From Cedecea davisae DSM 4568 (GTDB lineage: Bacteria > Pseudomonadota > Gammaproteobacteria > Enterobacterales > Enterobacteriaceae), in contig NZ_KE161030.1 of NCBI RefSeq assembly GCF_000412335.2, positions 4,267,915-4,331,914 on the forward strand: 64,000 nucleotides of DNA, read 5' to 3'. The notes below the pieces were generated by a model. The model worked only from the letters and a program-made list of their open reading frames with translations, was not told the DNA's origin and made no database searches. Shown here one piece after another: positions 63,002 to 64,000 of this stretch. The translations under genes were made by a program, and so were the position numbers. Each line of letters begins with the position of its first letter. The first letter of the stretch is position 1.

Positions 63002-64000
63002 ATGCGAGTTAAAGGCATAACCCCGCAAGATCTCAAGGCTTATGGCATTAATGATGTTAGCGAAGTCATCCACAACCCCGATTATGACACCCTCTACCGC
63101 GAAGAGCTCGACCCCAAACTGGAAGGTTACGAGCGTGGCGTAGTGACAAATTTAGGCGCAGTTGCCGTCGATACCGGGATCTTCACCGGCCGCTCGCCGA
63201 AAGATAAATACATCGTTCGCGATGACACCACCCGCGACACGCTCTGGTGGGCCGATAACGGCAAAGGCAAAAACGATAACAAACCCCTTTCTGAAGAGAC
63301 CTGGCATCAGTTGAAAGGCCTCGTCACCGGGCAGCTTTCCGGCAAACGCCTGTTTATTCTCGATGCATTCTGCGGCGCCAACGCCGACACGCGCCTCTCG
63401 GTCAGGTTTATTACCGAAGTCGCCTGGCAGGCTCATTTCGTTAAAAATATGTTCATTCGCCCGACCGACGAAGAACTGGCAACGTTCGAGCCGGATTTTG
63501 TGGTGATGAACGGCGCAAAATGCACCAACCCAAACTGGAAAGAGCAGGGCCTGAACTCCGAAAACTTTGTGGCGTTTAACCTTACTGAACGCATGCAGCT
63601 TATCGGCGGCACCTGGTACGGCGGCGAAATGAAAAAAGGGATGTTCTCTATTATGAACTACCTGCTGCCGTTGAAAGGTATTGCCTCAATGCACTGCTCG
63701 GCAAACGTTGGCGAGAAAGGCGATGTGGCCGTGTTCTTCGGCCTCTCCGGCACCGGTAAAACCACCCTTTCTACCGACCCGAAACGCCGCCTGATTGGCG
63801 ATGATGAGCACGGCTGGGACGATGACGGCGTATTCAATTTCGAAGGTGGCTGTTACGCCAAAACCATTCGCCTGTCGGAAGAGGCCGAGCCGGATATCTA
63901 CCACGCTATCCGCCGCGACGCGCTGTTGGAAAACGTCACCGTTCGGGCAGATGGTACGATCGATTTTGATGACGCATCCAAAACGGAGAACACCCGCGTC
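63002..64000 (+). CDS. pckA: Phosphoenolpyruvate carboxykinase (ATP), 5' part
   Basis: First 333 codons; the rest runs past the window (full E. coli enzyme is 540). ATG 63002 follows TAAGGAG by 7 bases and gives [19 protein letters not shown]. Conserved segments: [33 protein letters not shown], the kinase-1a P-loop [13 protein letters not shown], and [19 protein letters not shown]. It decarboxylates and phosphorylates oxaloacetate to PEP, the first step of gluconeogenesis. In E. coli it is catabolite-controlled by CRP. Confidence 0.98.
   Translation, partial: MRVKGITPQDLKAYGINDVSEVIHNPDYDTLYREELDPKLEGYERGVVTNLGAVAVDTGIFTGRSPKDKYIVRDDTTRDTLWWADNGKGKNDNKPLSEETWHQLKGLVTGQLSGKRLFILDAFCGANADTRLSVRFITEVAWQAHFVKNMFIRPTDEELATFEPDFVVMNGAKCTNPNWKEQGLNSENFVAFNLTERMQLIGGTWYGGEMKKGMFSIMNYLLPLKGIASMHCSANVGEKGDVAVFFGLSGTGKTTLSTDPKRRLIGDDEHGWDDDGVFNFEGGCYAKTIRLSEEAEPDIYHAIRRDALLENVTVRADGTIDFDDASKTENTRV

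Overview
The window is a chromosomal backbone segment from a member of the Enterobacteriaceae. Gene order and protein sequences follow the E. coli/Salmonella str-crp-nir-dam-mrcA-pckA region almost gene for gene: tuf-fusA-rpsG-rpsL, tusBCD-yheO, fkpA, slyX/slyD, kefGB, yheS, crp, argD-pabA-ppiA, nirBDC-cysG, the yhf operon, trpS-gph-rpe-dam-damX-aroBK, hofMNOPQ, mrcA, nudE, igaA, hslRO, pckA. Base composition is moderately GC-rich except in the spacer before pckA. The genus cannot be settled from the sequence. No tRNA, rRNA, CRISPR, prophage or insertion sequence was seen.

Layout. 1-5.3 kb: the str operon (tuf 5' end, EF-G, S7, S12) with its promoter, then the tRNA 2-thiolation relay tusBCD and the regulator yheO, all on the minus strand. 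5.5-10.3 kb: peptidyl-prolyl isomerases fkpA (with a sigma-E-type promoter) and slyD, small proteins slyX and yheV, and the glutathione-gated K+ efflux pair kefGB. 10.4-16.6 kb: ABC-F factor yheS, a LysE-family exporter, yheT-yheU, prkB, the OsmC-like yhfA and crp. 16.6-24.1 kb: yhfK, argD, pabA, ppiA, tsgA and a cytosine deaminase gene. 24.2-29.6 kb: nirBDC-cysG, assimilatory/detoxifying nitrite reduction plus siroheme synthesis, behind a NarL/NarP + FNR promoter. 29.6-37.1 kb: the complete, poorly understood eight-gene yhfSTU-php-yhfWXYZ operon. 37.2-43.6 kb: aroK-aroB-damX-dam-rpe-gph-trpS, one tightly packed unit. 43.9-47.3 kb: hofMNOPQ, DNA-uptake/secretin homologues. 47.4-56.9 kb: mrcA (PBP1a), nudE, igaA, yrfG, hslR, hslO, yhgE. 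57-63 kb: a large intimin/invasin-type inverse autotransporter and an AT-rich spacer, inserted between yhgE and pckA. 63 kb to the end: the 5' part of pckA.

Most of the window is ordinary conserved core. The accessory or unusual elements are the roughly 1,760-residue adhesin, the lone cytosine deaminase gene beside nirB, the LysE exporter between yheS and yheT, the absence of fic/yhfG and of yhfL/frl relative to E. coli K-12, and a dispersed CCCTCTCCC/GGGAGAGGG palindrome family (three loci, one forming the 3' end of the cytosine deaminase gene and one composite copy inside the nir operon). I did not find a convincing new defence or mobile system. The most open biology is the yhf operon with its candidate YhfZ operators, and the adhesin.
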